Positions 15,699 through 23,162 of a stretch of 26,214 nucleotides of DNA are shown here, in pieces. This stretch comes from Prevotellaceae bacterium UBA4372. Its GTDB lineage: Bacteria; Bacteroidota; Bacteroidia; Bacteroidales; Bacteroidaceae. The notes beneath the pieces are model-generated. The model was given only the letters and a program-made list of their open reading frames with translations, was not told the origin of the DNA and ran no database searches. The position numbers were made by a program, and so were the translations under genes. How positions within the stretch are numbered: the stretch's first letter is position 1; every line of letters starts with the position of its first letter. The stretch spans positions 1 to 26,214 of the forward strand of contig DGSC01000009.1 in assembly GCA_002391275.1 (NCBI GenBank), given 5' to 3'.

Positions 15699-18437
15699 CT
15701 ACTCAAATCCGAATATGTCTTTCCCGAAGAAATGATTATATTGGCCTACGCTTTCATCGCTAAGGAGATTGGTTGTTTTGCCAGCTCTGTCAAGCAGGAC
15801 GGCACGCACTTGGTAGAACTTGCCTGGTTTGGGACTGGAAAAAGTGCAACTTCCTTTTAAGCGTAAGCTGTCCACCCCTGCGGGGTAGGTGCCGATTTTT
15901 ATGTATTCGTTGGTTTGTCTTGAGTTGTCGCCGTCCAGTCCTACAATGCCTTTCGTGCGGCCGACCCACCAAAGAATGGGGTAGTTATAGGACTTAAACT
16001 CGTCATAAGTCACTTCATAGTCGTCTTCGCTGATTGCGCCGCTGACGTTTTCTGAATCGTAGCTTATTCGTTCTCCGCTCCATCGATACCACAAGCCGTC
16101 GCTCTCTGTGAGCGTCAGGGCGATGTCGCAGTCGGTCAATGTCTTTTTTGTCAGGGCAATGTCGTATTCCACGTTTTGCAATGACGAAGGAACGCCCCAG
16201 TTGGTGTAAGTAACGCCTGTGATTTCGAGCGACTGGGTTTTATAATTCAAGTTGGTATTATAGTTTGTCTCTTTCGGCCATGGTGTGAGATAGCGTTCCC
16301 ATAGCGGATCACATTCAATTTTTGCCCCGAGCCCTTTCCATAGTTTGCTCAATCTGCCTCCAATAATTGCCGTGTAGGGCGAGATGTCTATTTCAGGGGT
16401 CAGCTTAAGCTTTGTGGCTCCCGAGGAATAGATATTGCCCATGAGAGGTTCAAACTCGGATGCGAGTTTTAGCTTGAAGTCGGTGTTGGCTCCAAGCGAG
16501 CACAGGGCATAAATGCTGACGCCGGCTTTCATGCCAATGCCGCCGTAAGCATAAAGGCTGCCCACCAGATTGGCACCCAATTTAGGGTCGAAGTTGTCGT
16601 CTTTGTCTGGGGGTGGAGCATCGCTATGACGGAATGTGAGTCCATCTCCTTTGTTGTAGGCAAGTCCATACGTGCCGAGGTTGTAATTGAAGGTTTTTGA
16701 AGCCGAGAACTTGAGCTCTCCGCCGATGCCGACAACTCCTTCGAAGCTGATTTCCGGCAGGACGACAATAGGTCCTATGGGTATGCCTGTGATTAAGAAC
16801 GTCATGATGTGCTGACGTACTTCTTTCTCTCCACCGACTGCGAGGGAGAAAGACGTATTCATCTTGAATTTAGGATTGCAGGTGGTGTAGATATATTGTA
16901 GTTCGCCGCCAATGACACCTATGGCGAGGCGCATTGTGAGGTAGGTATTTGTCGTCACCTCGCAAGCACATTGGCCATCCTCCATGCTTATAGTCAGTGC
17001 TGGTGGTTCGTAGGTTAGGGCCCTCGGAGCACGTGTGATTCTTTCGGCTGCGTTCATGTCATAAGTAGGAACGGGATGCTGCGGCATGCGTTTGATTATG
17101 TTCCTGTTTTCATCCATCTCGACAATTTCCTTTACGTAGGACGATATATCCAACTCGACGCCGCCATCCTCGGTCAGGTTTCCTTGGCTGTCAAAGAGCG
17201 GTGTGCCGATAGTCAGCTGTTCGAACGGTTTGGCAAAGTCGGTTTCCGGCCGAGTACTTACCGTGAAGTAATTGCCGTCGGGTGAAGGCGTGCATTTCGT
17301 GATCTTGTAGATGCCGCCTTGCGGAAGGTCGTCGCTTGGCGTGTTGAAGATGAGCCACCCTCCTTCCTGCGGGTTCAAGTCCTTATGTACATACATCTCC
17401 AGGTGTGGCAGGAACAACGGAACTTGTCCGTATTCATCGATATAGATGTTGTTGCCTTCATCATCTTTGACATAGTACTTCGCATCTCGGGTGATGGTGA
17501 TTAAGTCCAGCTTGTCGGGGGTCATCAGCTGTGCTGTTGGCTTTAGTTGATAGCTCATGCCGGGGATGTCGCTGTAGTCGCCGAAGTCGCCCACAGGATG
17601 AACCACGCTTCGGTTGAGCTTCTTGCCACTCTTTGAGCCGACAGTGCGCACGGTCTTCTGTCCGTTGGCATCTACAAACGTCAGCTCGAAGCCCTTGGCA
17701 TATTGCCGGGCAGGAACAACCATGAAGGCTATTAACCTTCCCCCGTCGCCTACATCCAGTCCGTTGCCCAAGTCGAGTTTGATGACCTTTCCGTCGCCTG
17801 TGAACTCGGTCACGGGAGCACCTTGGCTTAGATCTACGGTATAGCTGCCGCTGACGGCCTTTCCGCTGAGGTCGCGGAACTCAATGCTCTTTATCGTCGT
17901 CTGCTGGGTAAACACCTGGCCGATTTTCAGCACAGCCATGACGTTCTTGAACGCAACGCCCGTCCCTTTCGACCCCTTGCCTACCATTACGCAAGCTTCA
18001 GGGTCTGGCTGAGGTACTCTACCCATCATGGTGTAGTGCTGAACGGAGGGGAAGGTAAGCTGCAACACTTGGTTGCTCATGCCGGCACCGGCCATATAGG
18101 GGTGGTAGACCAGCAACTCTCCCGAAGGCACACCGCCGATGGCGTCGAATGTTGCCTCCTTGCCAGTGGTGCTGATGGTTGCGGAGTCTATAGAGAGTTG
18201 TATGTTGGTTGTCTGGCTGCTGAACACGCCTATTTTGTCGTTAGCCGTCCAGAAGGATTCCAGCTTGATGCCAGGGTTGTCCACCACGATGGAGCGTGTC
18301 ACGGCTTCTTCGTCGACAATACTCGCCCTGAGTCCCTCGGTTGGGATCGTATTTAAAACGGTCTCTTCTGTGTCTTGGCAAGCTGTAGCCAGTAGCATGA
18401 TGCTACCTGACAGAAAAAGGTATCTGAATATCTTCAT
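15699..18437 (-). CDS. Large surface lipoprotein with fimbrillin-like N-terminal domain
   Basis: A 912-residue lipoprotein: signal peptide with lipobox LLATAC (C20), and a stretch around residues 30-290 typical of Bacteroidales fimbrillin family (Mfa/FimA-like) proteins: WTANDKIGVFSS, LVYHPYMAG, AFKNVMAVLKI, LIAFMVVPARQY and the closing VHPVGDFGDY. The remaining ~620 residues match nothing I recognise. They contain a beta-rich section with glycine motifs (about 520-720; VVGIGGELKF, GGIGMKAGVSIYALCSLGANTDF) and a C-terminal section (about 760-912) resembling Ig/fibronectin-like sandwiches. No T9SS C-terminal sorting domain is evident. It follows the BACON lipoprotein gene by 26 bases, so the two are probably co-expressed and may form a surface complex. 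Role in adhesion or glycan binding is inference. Confidence 0.75.
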   Translation of the reverse strand: MKIFRYLFLSGSIMLLATACQDTEETVLNTIPTEGLRASIVDEEAVTRSIVVDNPGIKLESFWTANDKIGVFSSQTTNIQLSIDSATISTTGKEATFDAIGGVPSGELLVYHPYMAGAGMSNQVLQLTFPSVQHYTMMGRVPQPDPEACVMVGKGSKGTGVAFKNVMAVLKIGQVFTQQTTIKSIEFRDLSGKAVSGSYTVDLSQGAPVTEFTGDGKVIKLDLGNGLDVGDGGRLIAFMVVPARQYAKGFELTFVDANGQKTVRTVGSKSGKKLNRSVVHPVGDFGDYSDIPGMSYQLKPTAQLMTPDKLDLITITRDAKYYVKDDEGNNIYIDEYGQVPLFLPHLEMYVHKDLNPQEGGWLIFNTPSDDLPQGGIYKITKCTPSPDGNYFTVSTRPETDFAKPFEQLTIGTPLFDSQGNLTEDGGVELDISSYVKEIVEMDENRNIIKRMPQHPVPTYDMNAAERITRAPRALTYEPPALTISMEDGQCACEVTTNTYLTMRLAIGVIGGELQYIYTTCNPKFKMNTSFSLAVGGEKEVRQHIMTFLITGIPIGPIVVLPEISFEGVVGIGGELKFSASKTFNYNLGTYGLAYNKGDGLTFRHSDAPPPDKDDNFDPKLGANLVGSLYAYGGIGMKAGVSIYALCSLGANTDFKLKLASEFEPLMGNIYSSGATKLKLTPEIDISPYTAIIGGRLSKLWKGLGAKIECDPLWERYLTPWPKETNYNTNLNYKTQSLEITGVTYTNWGVPSSLQNVEYDIALTKKTLTDCDIALTLTESDGLWYRWSGERISYDSENVSGAISEDDYEVTYDEFKSYNYPILWWVGRTKGIVGLDGDNSRQTNEYIKIGTYPAGVDSLRLKGSCTFSSPKPGKFYQVRAVLLDRAGKTTNLLSDESVGQYNHFFGKDIFGFE

Positions 18438-18463
18438 CGCTTCAGTCTTTAGTTTATTATCGG

Positions 18464-19246
18464 TTATTCATCCCATCCTGTCGGCTCGTCGTAGCCGTAG
18501 TCTTCGCCGTGAATGTTGGGCTCTGCATCACGCACGGCTATGGAAAGGTTGTTATTGGGGTCGGAGTCGTTCTCGATATACACATGACCCTCGCGGCGGG
18601 TTACGTCGCTGTCAGGTCTGGGCTTTGAGGTCACTGAGAGGGTGTAGCTGTCCACGCGCTTCACAGCCAGCCAGTCCGCCTCTGTGTAAGGTGTCCAGCT
18701 GTAGCAATTGGTCTCAATCATGATTTCCTTCGTCTCGCCTTCGGGTGACAGCTCTAAGCAGCCATCGACGAAGGGGGACTTATTGGTCCTTACATCCATA
18801 TATATATGGCTGTTTTGCACGATGGTGATGGTGCGGCTGAATGCCGAGCCTCCATTTACGGTTACCGTAGCCTTTCGTGGAAGCTCGTTGAGGTAAAAGC
18901 CTTGATCGTCCATCTTCTGGTAGTCGCCGACGTCGATCTTGAGCAGCTTTTTATTTGTGGAATTGGGGATTGCTGTCACTTCAGCCGTACACCATGGCTC
19001 GGAGGCTTTCACCTGGAAGTCGTCGATGTTAGTTTCCATCACGAAGGTTGTGGCTGCGGCCTCGTAGTTGAACACTACTTCTTCGGGGATATCTGCCTTA
19101 CAATACCGTCCTTGGGGGTCGGTTGTGCCAGGGTCGTCGGGGGCTACAGGCGTGGGGGGCTTCGGATTGTCGTCGTCTCCGCCGCAACTTGCTATGGCCA
19201 CAAGCGAAGCTATCAGCAGGGAAAAAATGGTCAGCTTTGTTTTCAT
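18464..19246 (-). CDS. BACON-domain lipoprotein
   Basis: A lipoprotein of 260 residues if translation starts at the methionine preceding KTKLTIFSLL. An upstream in-frame ATG (19288) would add 14 charged residues before the signal peptide and overlaps the promoter motif, so I prefer 19246. Lipobox IASC (C21) is followed by a Gly/Asp/Pro linker. Two consecutive BACON-like (Bacteroidetes-associated carbohydrate-binding often N-terminal) sandwiches follow: the first with ASEPWCTAEVTAIP and RKATVTVNGG...RTITIVQ, the second with TNCYSWTPYTEADWLAVKR and RREGHVYIEN. BACON domains occur in surface proteins and are thought to bind mucin or glycans or act as spacers. It is the first gene of a two-gene operon with the 912-residue lipoprotein. 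Confidence 0.8.
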   Translation of the reverse strand: MKTKLTIFSLLIASLVAIASCGGDDDNPKPPTPVAPDDPGTTDPQGRYCKADIPEEVVFNYEAAATTFVMETNIDDFQVKASEPWCTAEVTAIPNSTNKKLLKIDVGDYQKMDDQGFYLNELPRKATVTVNGGSAFSRTITIVQNSHIYMDVRTNKSPFVDGCLELSPEGETKEIMIETNCYSWTPYTEADWLAVKRVDSYTLSVTSKPRPDSDVTRREGHVYIENDSDPNNNLSIAVRDAEPNIHGEDYGYDEPTGWDE

Positions 19247-19285
19247 ATCTTTGTAGGCTAAGTGTTTTCTATCATGTCTATGTTG

Positions 19286-19293
19286 CAAAAATA
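19286..19293 (-). promoter_or_regulatory. Bacteroidota -7 promoter element for the BACON lipoprotein operon
   Basis: Minus-strand TATTTTTG matches TAnnTTTG, 39 bases upstream of the preferred start at 19246. This placement argues against the upstream ATG at 19288. Confidence 0.45.
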
Positions 19294-19329
19294 GGCGATA
19301 AGCCTGAAAAGCGAACTCTCATAACGTAA

Positions 19330-19367
19330 AAAACGACTCTCAAAGTGTAAAATGATAGTCGTTTTTT
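19330..19367 (-). terminator. Bidirectional terminator after the metallopeptidase gene
   Basis: AAAACGACT (19330-19338) pairs with AGTCGTTTT (19357-19365). Runs of A and T on either side give U-tracts in both directions. It lies ~90 bases past the stop of the minus-strand metallopeptidase gene and upstream of the BACON operon promoter. Confidence 0.7.
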
Positions 19368-19456
19368 CAAATAGCATCGTTCCTCTGTGTGTGGAATGGA
19401 TGCTGCTTACTCGTATGGGGTGTCATGCCGTCACCGGACATGGCGTGTCAGTGTGC

Positions 19457-20341
19457 TTAGAGCTGATTCTCAGCGACGCCGAAGGTGTTGCCACGGCTCA
19501 TGTCGCCTGTCTGCAAACCGAGCTTGAGCCATTTCATACGCTGTGCACTGGTGCCGTGGGTGAAAGATTCGGGCGTGGAGTAGCCGCGAGCTTTCTCCTG
19601 GAGGTAGTTGTCGCCGATGACCTTGGCGCAGTTGATGGCCTCCATGAGGTCGCCATCGTCGAGCGAACCGAAGGTCTTGCCCTCGTGGTGGCCCCATACG
19701 CCGGCGTAGTAGTCGGCTTGGAGCTCGATGCGCACGCTGACCTTGTTGGCCTGCGCCTCGTTCATTTTGGCCATCTGGCCGTGAGCGCTGTTGAGGGTCC
19801 CGAGGAGGTGCTGCACGTGGTGCCCTACCTCATGGGCAATGACGTAAGCATAGGCGAAGTCGCCGTCGGCGCCCAGCTGGCTCTTCATCGAGGTGAAGAA
19901 CGAAAGGTCGATGTACAGGGCTTGGTCGGCCGAACAGTAGAACGGACCTACGGCCGCATTGCCTGCACCACAACCCGTCTGCACGCTACCCGTATAGAGC
20001 ACCATACGCGGGGGGATATAGGTCTTGCCCAATTGTTTCTTGAATACATCGGTCCATACATCCTCAGTGCTGGCCAATACCTGCGAGGCGAAGAGAGCCA
20101 GCTGCTGCTCCTCCTCGGTGAATTCGCGATCCTGTTGTTCGCTGGTCGTGACGTTCCGGTTGGCAATGGCTTCGAGACCACCGGCTTGCTGGAAGGCCTG
20201 GAATACGTTGCCGCCTGAGAGCCAAGCCATCAGGCAAGCGATGATGACACCTGCGAGGCCGCCGATGCCGGCCTTCGTCGTTCCGCTCATGCGACGGCGA
20301 TCGTCGACATTAGAGCTTTCTCTTCTTCCTGTTAAGTCCAT
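19457..20341 (-). CDS. ypfJ: Neutral zinc metallopeptidase, YpfJ family
   Basis: A 294-residue membrane-anchored protein of the putative neutral zinc metallopeptidase family (YpfJ type). A cytoplasmic N-terminal stretch (1-22, with GRR and DDRRR basics) is followed by one transmembrane helix (about 23-42, TKAGIGGLAGVIIACLMAWL). The catalytic HExxH-type site is AHEVGHHVQHLLG (HEVGH at 170-174), and the downstream acidic zinc ligand is probably in ELQADYYAGVW (206-216). The conserved CGAGNAAVGPFYCSADQALYIDLSFF is read as two halves around C124 and C136. The physiological substrate of this family is not known. It appears monocistronic; a long imperfect inverted repeat separates it from typA. Confidence 0.93.
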   Translation of the reverse strand: MDLTGRRESSNVDDRRRMSGTTKAGIGGLAGVIIACLMAWLSGGNVFQAFQQAGGLEAIANRNVTTSEQQDREFTEEEQQLALFASQVLASTEDVWTDVFKKQLGKTYIPPRMVLYTGSVQTGCGAGNAAVGPFYCSADQALYIDLSFFTSMKSQLGADGDFAYAYVIAHEVGHHVQHLLGTLNSAHGQMAKMNEAQANKVSVRIELQADYYAGVWGHHEGKTFGSLDDGDLMEAINCAKVIGDNYLQEKARGYSTPESFTHGTSAQRMKWLKLGLQTGDMSRGNTFGVAENQL

Positions 20342-20348
20342 AGTATAA

Positions 20349-20474
20349 ATGAAAAATGAAAGAATGAAAAGTGAAAAATAAAAAATACCGAAACTATTAG
20401 ACGGAAATCACTGGAGAAAAGCGAAGAGGTAAAAGTAACTCTTATTTTTCACTTTTCACTCTTTCACTTTTCAC
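20349..20474. repeat. 33-bp imperfect inverted repeat of GTGAAAA-type motifs
   Basis: The left arm (20349-20381, repeated xTGAAAAxTGAAA) and right arm (20442-20474, repeated TTTCACTTTTCAC) are reverse complements over 33 bp with three mismatches, separated by 60 bases. Each arm is itself a short tandem of a 9-10 base motif. It fills most of the gap between typA and the metallopeptidase gene, and one arm lies just before the latter's start codon. Confidence 0.75.
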
Positions 20475-20489
20475 TCTCGCTTTGCGAGT

Positions 20490-22289
20490 TTATTCCCTGT
20501 TGGCCCTCTTCCTCTCGAGGTGGTCGAGGATGATTTTGCGCATGCGCATGCTCTTGGGCGTCACCTCCACGTACTCGTCCTCCTTGATATACTCGAGCGC
20601 TTCTTCGAGCGAGAGGATGGTGGCAGGGATGATGCGGGCCTTCTCGTCGCTTCCGCTGGCACGCATGTTGGTGAGCTGCTTGTTCTTCGTCACGTTGATG
20701 ACGAGGTCGTTCTCGTGGATATGCTCGCCTACCACCTGTCCGGCATAGACCTCGGTCTGCGGTTCGATGAAGAACTTGCCGCGGTCCTGCAGGTTGTTGA
20801 TCGCATAGGCGAAGGCCGTACCGCTTTCAAGGGCTATCATGGAGCCGGATGTGCGGCGGACGATCTCGCCCTTGTAGGGTTGGTATTCCTTGTAGCGGTG
20901 GGCCATGATGGCTTCGCCCTGCGAGGCCGTGAGGACGTTGGTGCGCAGGCCGATGATGCCGCGCGAGGGAATGTTGAACTCGATGTTCACGCGGTCGCCT
21001 TGGGCGTCCATCGACGTCATCTCGCCCTTGCGGCGCGTGACCATATCAATCATCTTCGACGCAAACTCCTCGGGCACGTTGATAGTCAGCTCCTCGATGG
21101 GTTCGCAGCGCTCGCCGTTGATCTCCTTGTAGATCACCTGCGGCTGGCCAACCTGCAGCTCGTAGCCCTCGCGACGCATGGTCTCGATGAGCACGCTTAG
21201 GTGGAGCACGCCGCGTCCGCTTACTATCCAGCGGTCGTTGTAGCCCTCAGGCACCTCTACGCGCAGGGCCAGGTTCTTTTCCAGCTCCTTCTGTAGGCGC
21301 TCGTGGATATGGCGGCTGGTGCACCAGCGGCCTTCCTTGCCGAAGAAGGGCGAGTCGTTGATGGTGAAGAGCATCGACATTGTGGGTTCGTCGATGGAGA
21401 TGGTGGGCAGCGCCTCGGGCACTTCTGCATCGCAGATGGTGTCGCCGATCTCGAAGTTAGAGAGGCCTATGATGGCGCAGATGTCGCCGCTCGTCACGGC
21501 GTCGGTCTTTTGGTGGCCCATGCCGGTGAAGGTGTGCAGCTCCTTGATCTTCGTGCGCTCCTTGGAGCCGTCGCGATGGACGATGGTTACGGGCATGCCC
21601 TCGCGCAGGGTGCCGCGGTGGACGCGCCCCACGGCAATGCGGCCGGTGTAGGTCGAGTAGTCGAGCGAGGTGATAAGCATCTGTGGCGTGCCCTCCAGCT
21701 GCTCGGGGGCAGGGATATGCTCCAGTATCTGGTCGAGCAGGTAGAAAATGTCGGTGGTGGGCGTCTGCCAGTCAGCACCCATCCATCCCTGCTTGGCCGA
21801 ACCGTAGATTACGGGGAAGTCGAGCTGCTCCTCGGTGGCGTCGAGCTCGCACATGAGGTCGAACACCATCTCGTAGACTTCCTCGGGTCGGCAGTTGGGC
21901 TTGTCCACCTTGTTGATGACGACGATGGGCTTGAGGCCTATCTGCAGGGCTTTCTGGAGCACGAAGCGCGTCTGGGGCATGGGGCCCTCGAAGGCGTCTA
22001 CGAGCAGCAGGCAGCCGTCGGCCATGTTCAGCACGCGCTCCACCTCGCCGCCGAAGTCCGAGTGGCCCGGTGTGTCGATGATGTTGATCTTCGTGTCCTT
22101 GTAGTTGATAGAGACGTTCTTCGAGAGGATGGTGATGCCACGTTCGCGCTCAAGCTCGTTATTGTCCAGCATCAGCTCGCCCGTCTGTTGGTTCTCGCGG
22201 AAGAGGTTGCCAGCCAGCAGCATCTTGTCCACCAGCGTTGTTTTGCCGTGGTCCACGTGGGCGATGATGGCGATGTTACGTATATTCAT
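20490..22289 (-). CDS. typA: Translational GTPase TypA/BipA
   Basis: A 599-residue ribosome-associated GTPase of the EF-G-like family, involved in large-subunit assembly and stress or low-temperature growth in other bacteria. All G motifs are present: G1 AHVDHGKTT (10-18), switch I RERGITI, G3 DTPGH, G4 NKVDK and G5 GSAKQG. Domain II (TGRIAVGRVHRG) and the TypA-specific C-terminal region (PSRGIIGLRTNVLTASQGEAIM, GEIVRRTSGSMIALE) follow. Full length for the family (about 600). A -7 promoter motif lies ~55 bases upstream. The codon use is noticeably GC-rich, so the antisense frames stay open; these are shadows. Confidence 0.97.
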   Translation of the reverse strand: MNIRNIAIIAHVDHGKTTLVDKMLLAGNLFRENQQTGELMLDNNELERERGITILSKNVSINYKDTKINIIDTPGHSDFGGEVERVLNMADGCLLLVDAFEGPMPQTRFVLQKALQIGLKPIVVINKVDKPNCRPEEVYEMVFDLMCELDATEEQLDFPVIYGSAKQGWMGADWQTPTTDIFYLLDQILEHIPAPEQLEGTPQMLITSLDYSTYTGRIAVGRVHRGTLREGMPVTIVHRDGSKERTKIKELHTFTGMGHQKTDAVTSGDICAIIGLSNFEIGDTICDAEVPEALPTISIDEPTMSMLFTINDSPFFGKEGRWCTSRHIHERLQKELEKNLALRVEVPEGYNDRWIVSGRGVLHLSVLIETMRREGYELQVGQPQVIYKEINGERCEPIEELTINVPEEFASKMIDMVTRRKGEMTSMDAQGDRVNIEFNIPSRGIIGLRTNVLTASQGEAIMAHRYKEYQPYKGEIVRRTSGSMIALESGTAFAYAINNLQDRGKFFIEPQTEVYAGQVVGEHIHENDLVINVTKNKQLTNMRASGSDEKARIIPATILSLEEALEYIKEDEYVEVTPKSMRMRKIILDHLERKRANRE

Positions 22290-22550
22290 TTGTCCCGGCG
22301 TTGCTTAGGAGTAAGACGTAATAGATGGTTAGAAATCTGCCGCAAAGGTACAAAGAAATCACGAATGACGAGGTACGAACTGCGATTTTTTTTCACAGAA
22401 GAGTCCCTTGGGGCGGCCAACGGCCATTGAACAGCTGCCCGCAACGTATCTCTCGCGGCTCGGAAAACGCTCTCCTGCCAGCCTTTTCTCCCACACGGCC
22501 ACTAACGCGAGGCCGATGGCGACTTTCCAGCTTGTTTCATCGGTGGACGC
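22290..22550. other. Gap between typA and the response regulator gene
   Basis: These 261 bases hold the typA promoter motif and a GC-rich stretch (22410-22550) with only weak inverted pairs such as GGCC...GGCC near 22423-22433. I see no gene and no clear terminator for the regulator operon. Confidence 0.4.
22343..22350 (-). promoter_or_regulatory. Bacteroidota -7 promoter element for typA
   Basis: Minus-strand TACCTTTG, matching TAnnTTTG, lies 53 bases upstream of the typA start codon. The -33 element is not evident. Confidence 0.45.
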
Positions 22551-23162
22551 TCAAACCAGACGCTGCCTGATGGCCTCTCTGACCACGGATGCCATGTTCC
22601 CACACCCGAGTTTCTGCCGAAGGTTCTTGGTGTAGCTGTGCACGGTCTCGAATCCGAGGCACAGCTTGTCTGCGATTTGTTTGATAGAGTATCCTTCTAC
22701 AATCAGTTTCAGCACCTGCCGTTCGCGGATGGTCAGTTCTGGAGGCTCCTGCCTGCTCTGGGCCAGTATGCGTCTCGCTTCGGGACATACGAACGTAAGC
22801 CCCGAAGCCACGTCGGCAATCGCCTGCAGCAGCACCTCTATGGGCTCGCTCTTGAGCACATACCCGCCTACATTGTTTGCCAGCGCCCTTTGTATGACGG
22901 CCGGTTCGGCGTAGGTCGTGAGCACCACGATGCGTGTGTCGGCCGAAGCCTCGGCCAGGCATGTCAGTTGGTCCAGCGCATTGCCGTCGGGCATGGCAAT
23001 ATCGAGCAGGAGCACATCCGGCTGCATCTCCGCTAGCCGTTTCACGGCATCGCTGATGTTGGCCGCAAGGGCCTTGACGCAGATGTCCCGTTTGCCCTGA
23101 ACGAGGTGAGCTATGCTCTCTGCCACGAGCAGATGGTCGTCGGCTATGACTACGCTAATCAT
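22551..23162 (-). CDS. NarL/FixJ (LuxR-type) response regulator
   Basis: A 203-residue DNA-binding response regulator. The receiver domain starts at MISVVIADDH (acidic pair D8/D9), with the phospho-accepting aspartate D54 in VLLLDIAMPDG, the switch threonine in IVVLTTYAE and the lysine in GYVLKSEP. The C-terminal LuxR-type helix-turn-helix is LTIRERQVLKLIVEGYS followed by IKQIADKLCLGFETVHSY. An upstream in-frame ATG (23189) exists. I prefer 23162, because the receiver consensus begins there and it then overlaps the kinase stop by only 8 bases, typical of translational coupling. It is the cognate partner of the upstream sensor kinase. Targets are unknown; the divergent ompA-like promoter region is a natural candidate. 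Confidence 0.92.
   Translation of the reverse strand: MISVVIADDHLLVAESIAHLVQGKRDICVKALAANISDAVKRLAEMQPDVLLLDIAMPDGNALDQLTCLAEASADTRIVVLTTYAEPAVIQRALANNVGGYVLKSEPIEVLLQAIADVASGLTFVCPEARRILAQSRQEPPELTIRERQVLKLIVEGYSIKQIADKLCLGFETVHSYTKNLRQKLGCGNMASVVREAIRQRLV

Noticed and set aside
19352..20218. 288-codon open frame antisense to the metallopeptidase gene
   Set aside because: The opposite strand encodes a full YpfJ-type protein with its HEVGHH site, so this frame is a shadow.
21303..22430. 375-codon open frame antisense to typA
   Set aside because: TypA motifs are complete on the minus strand. The antisense frame stays open because of GC-rich codon use and has His/Val/Leu/Gly-biased composition.
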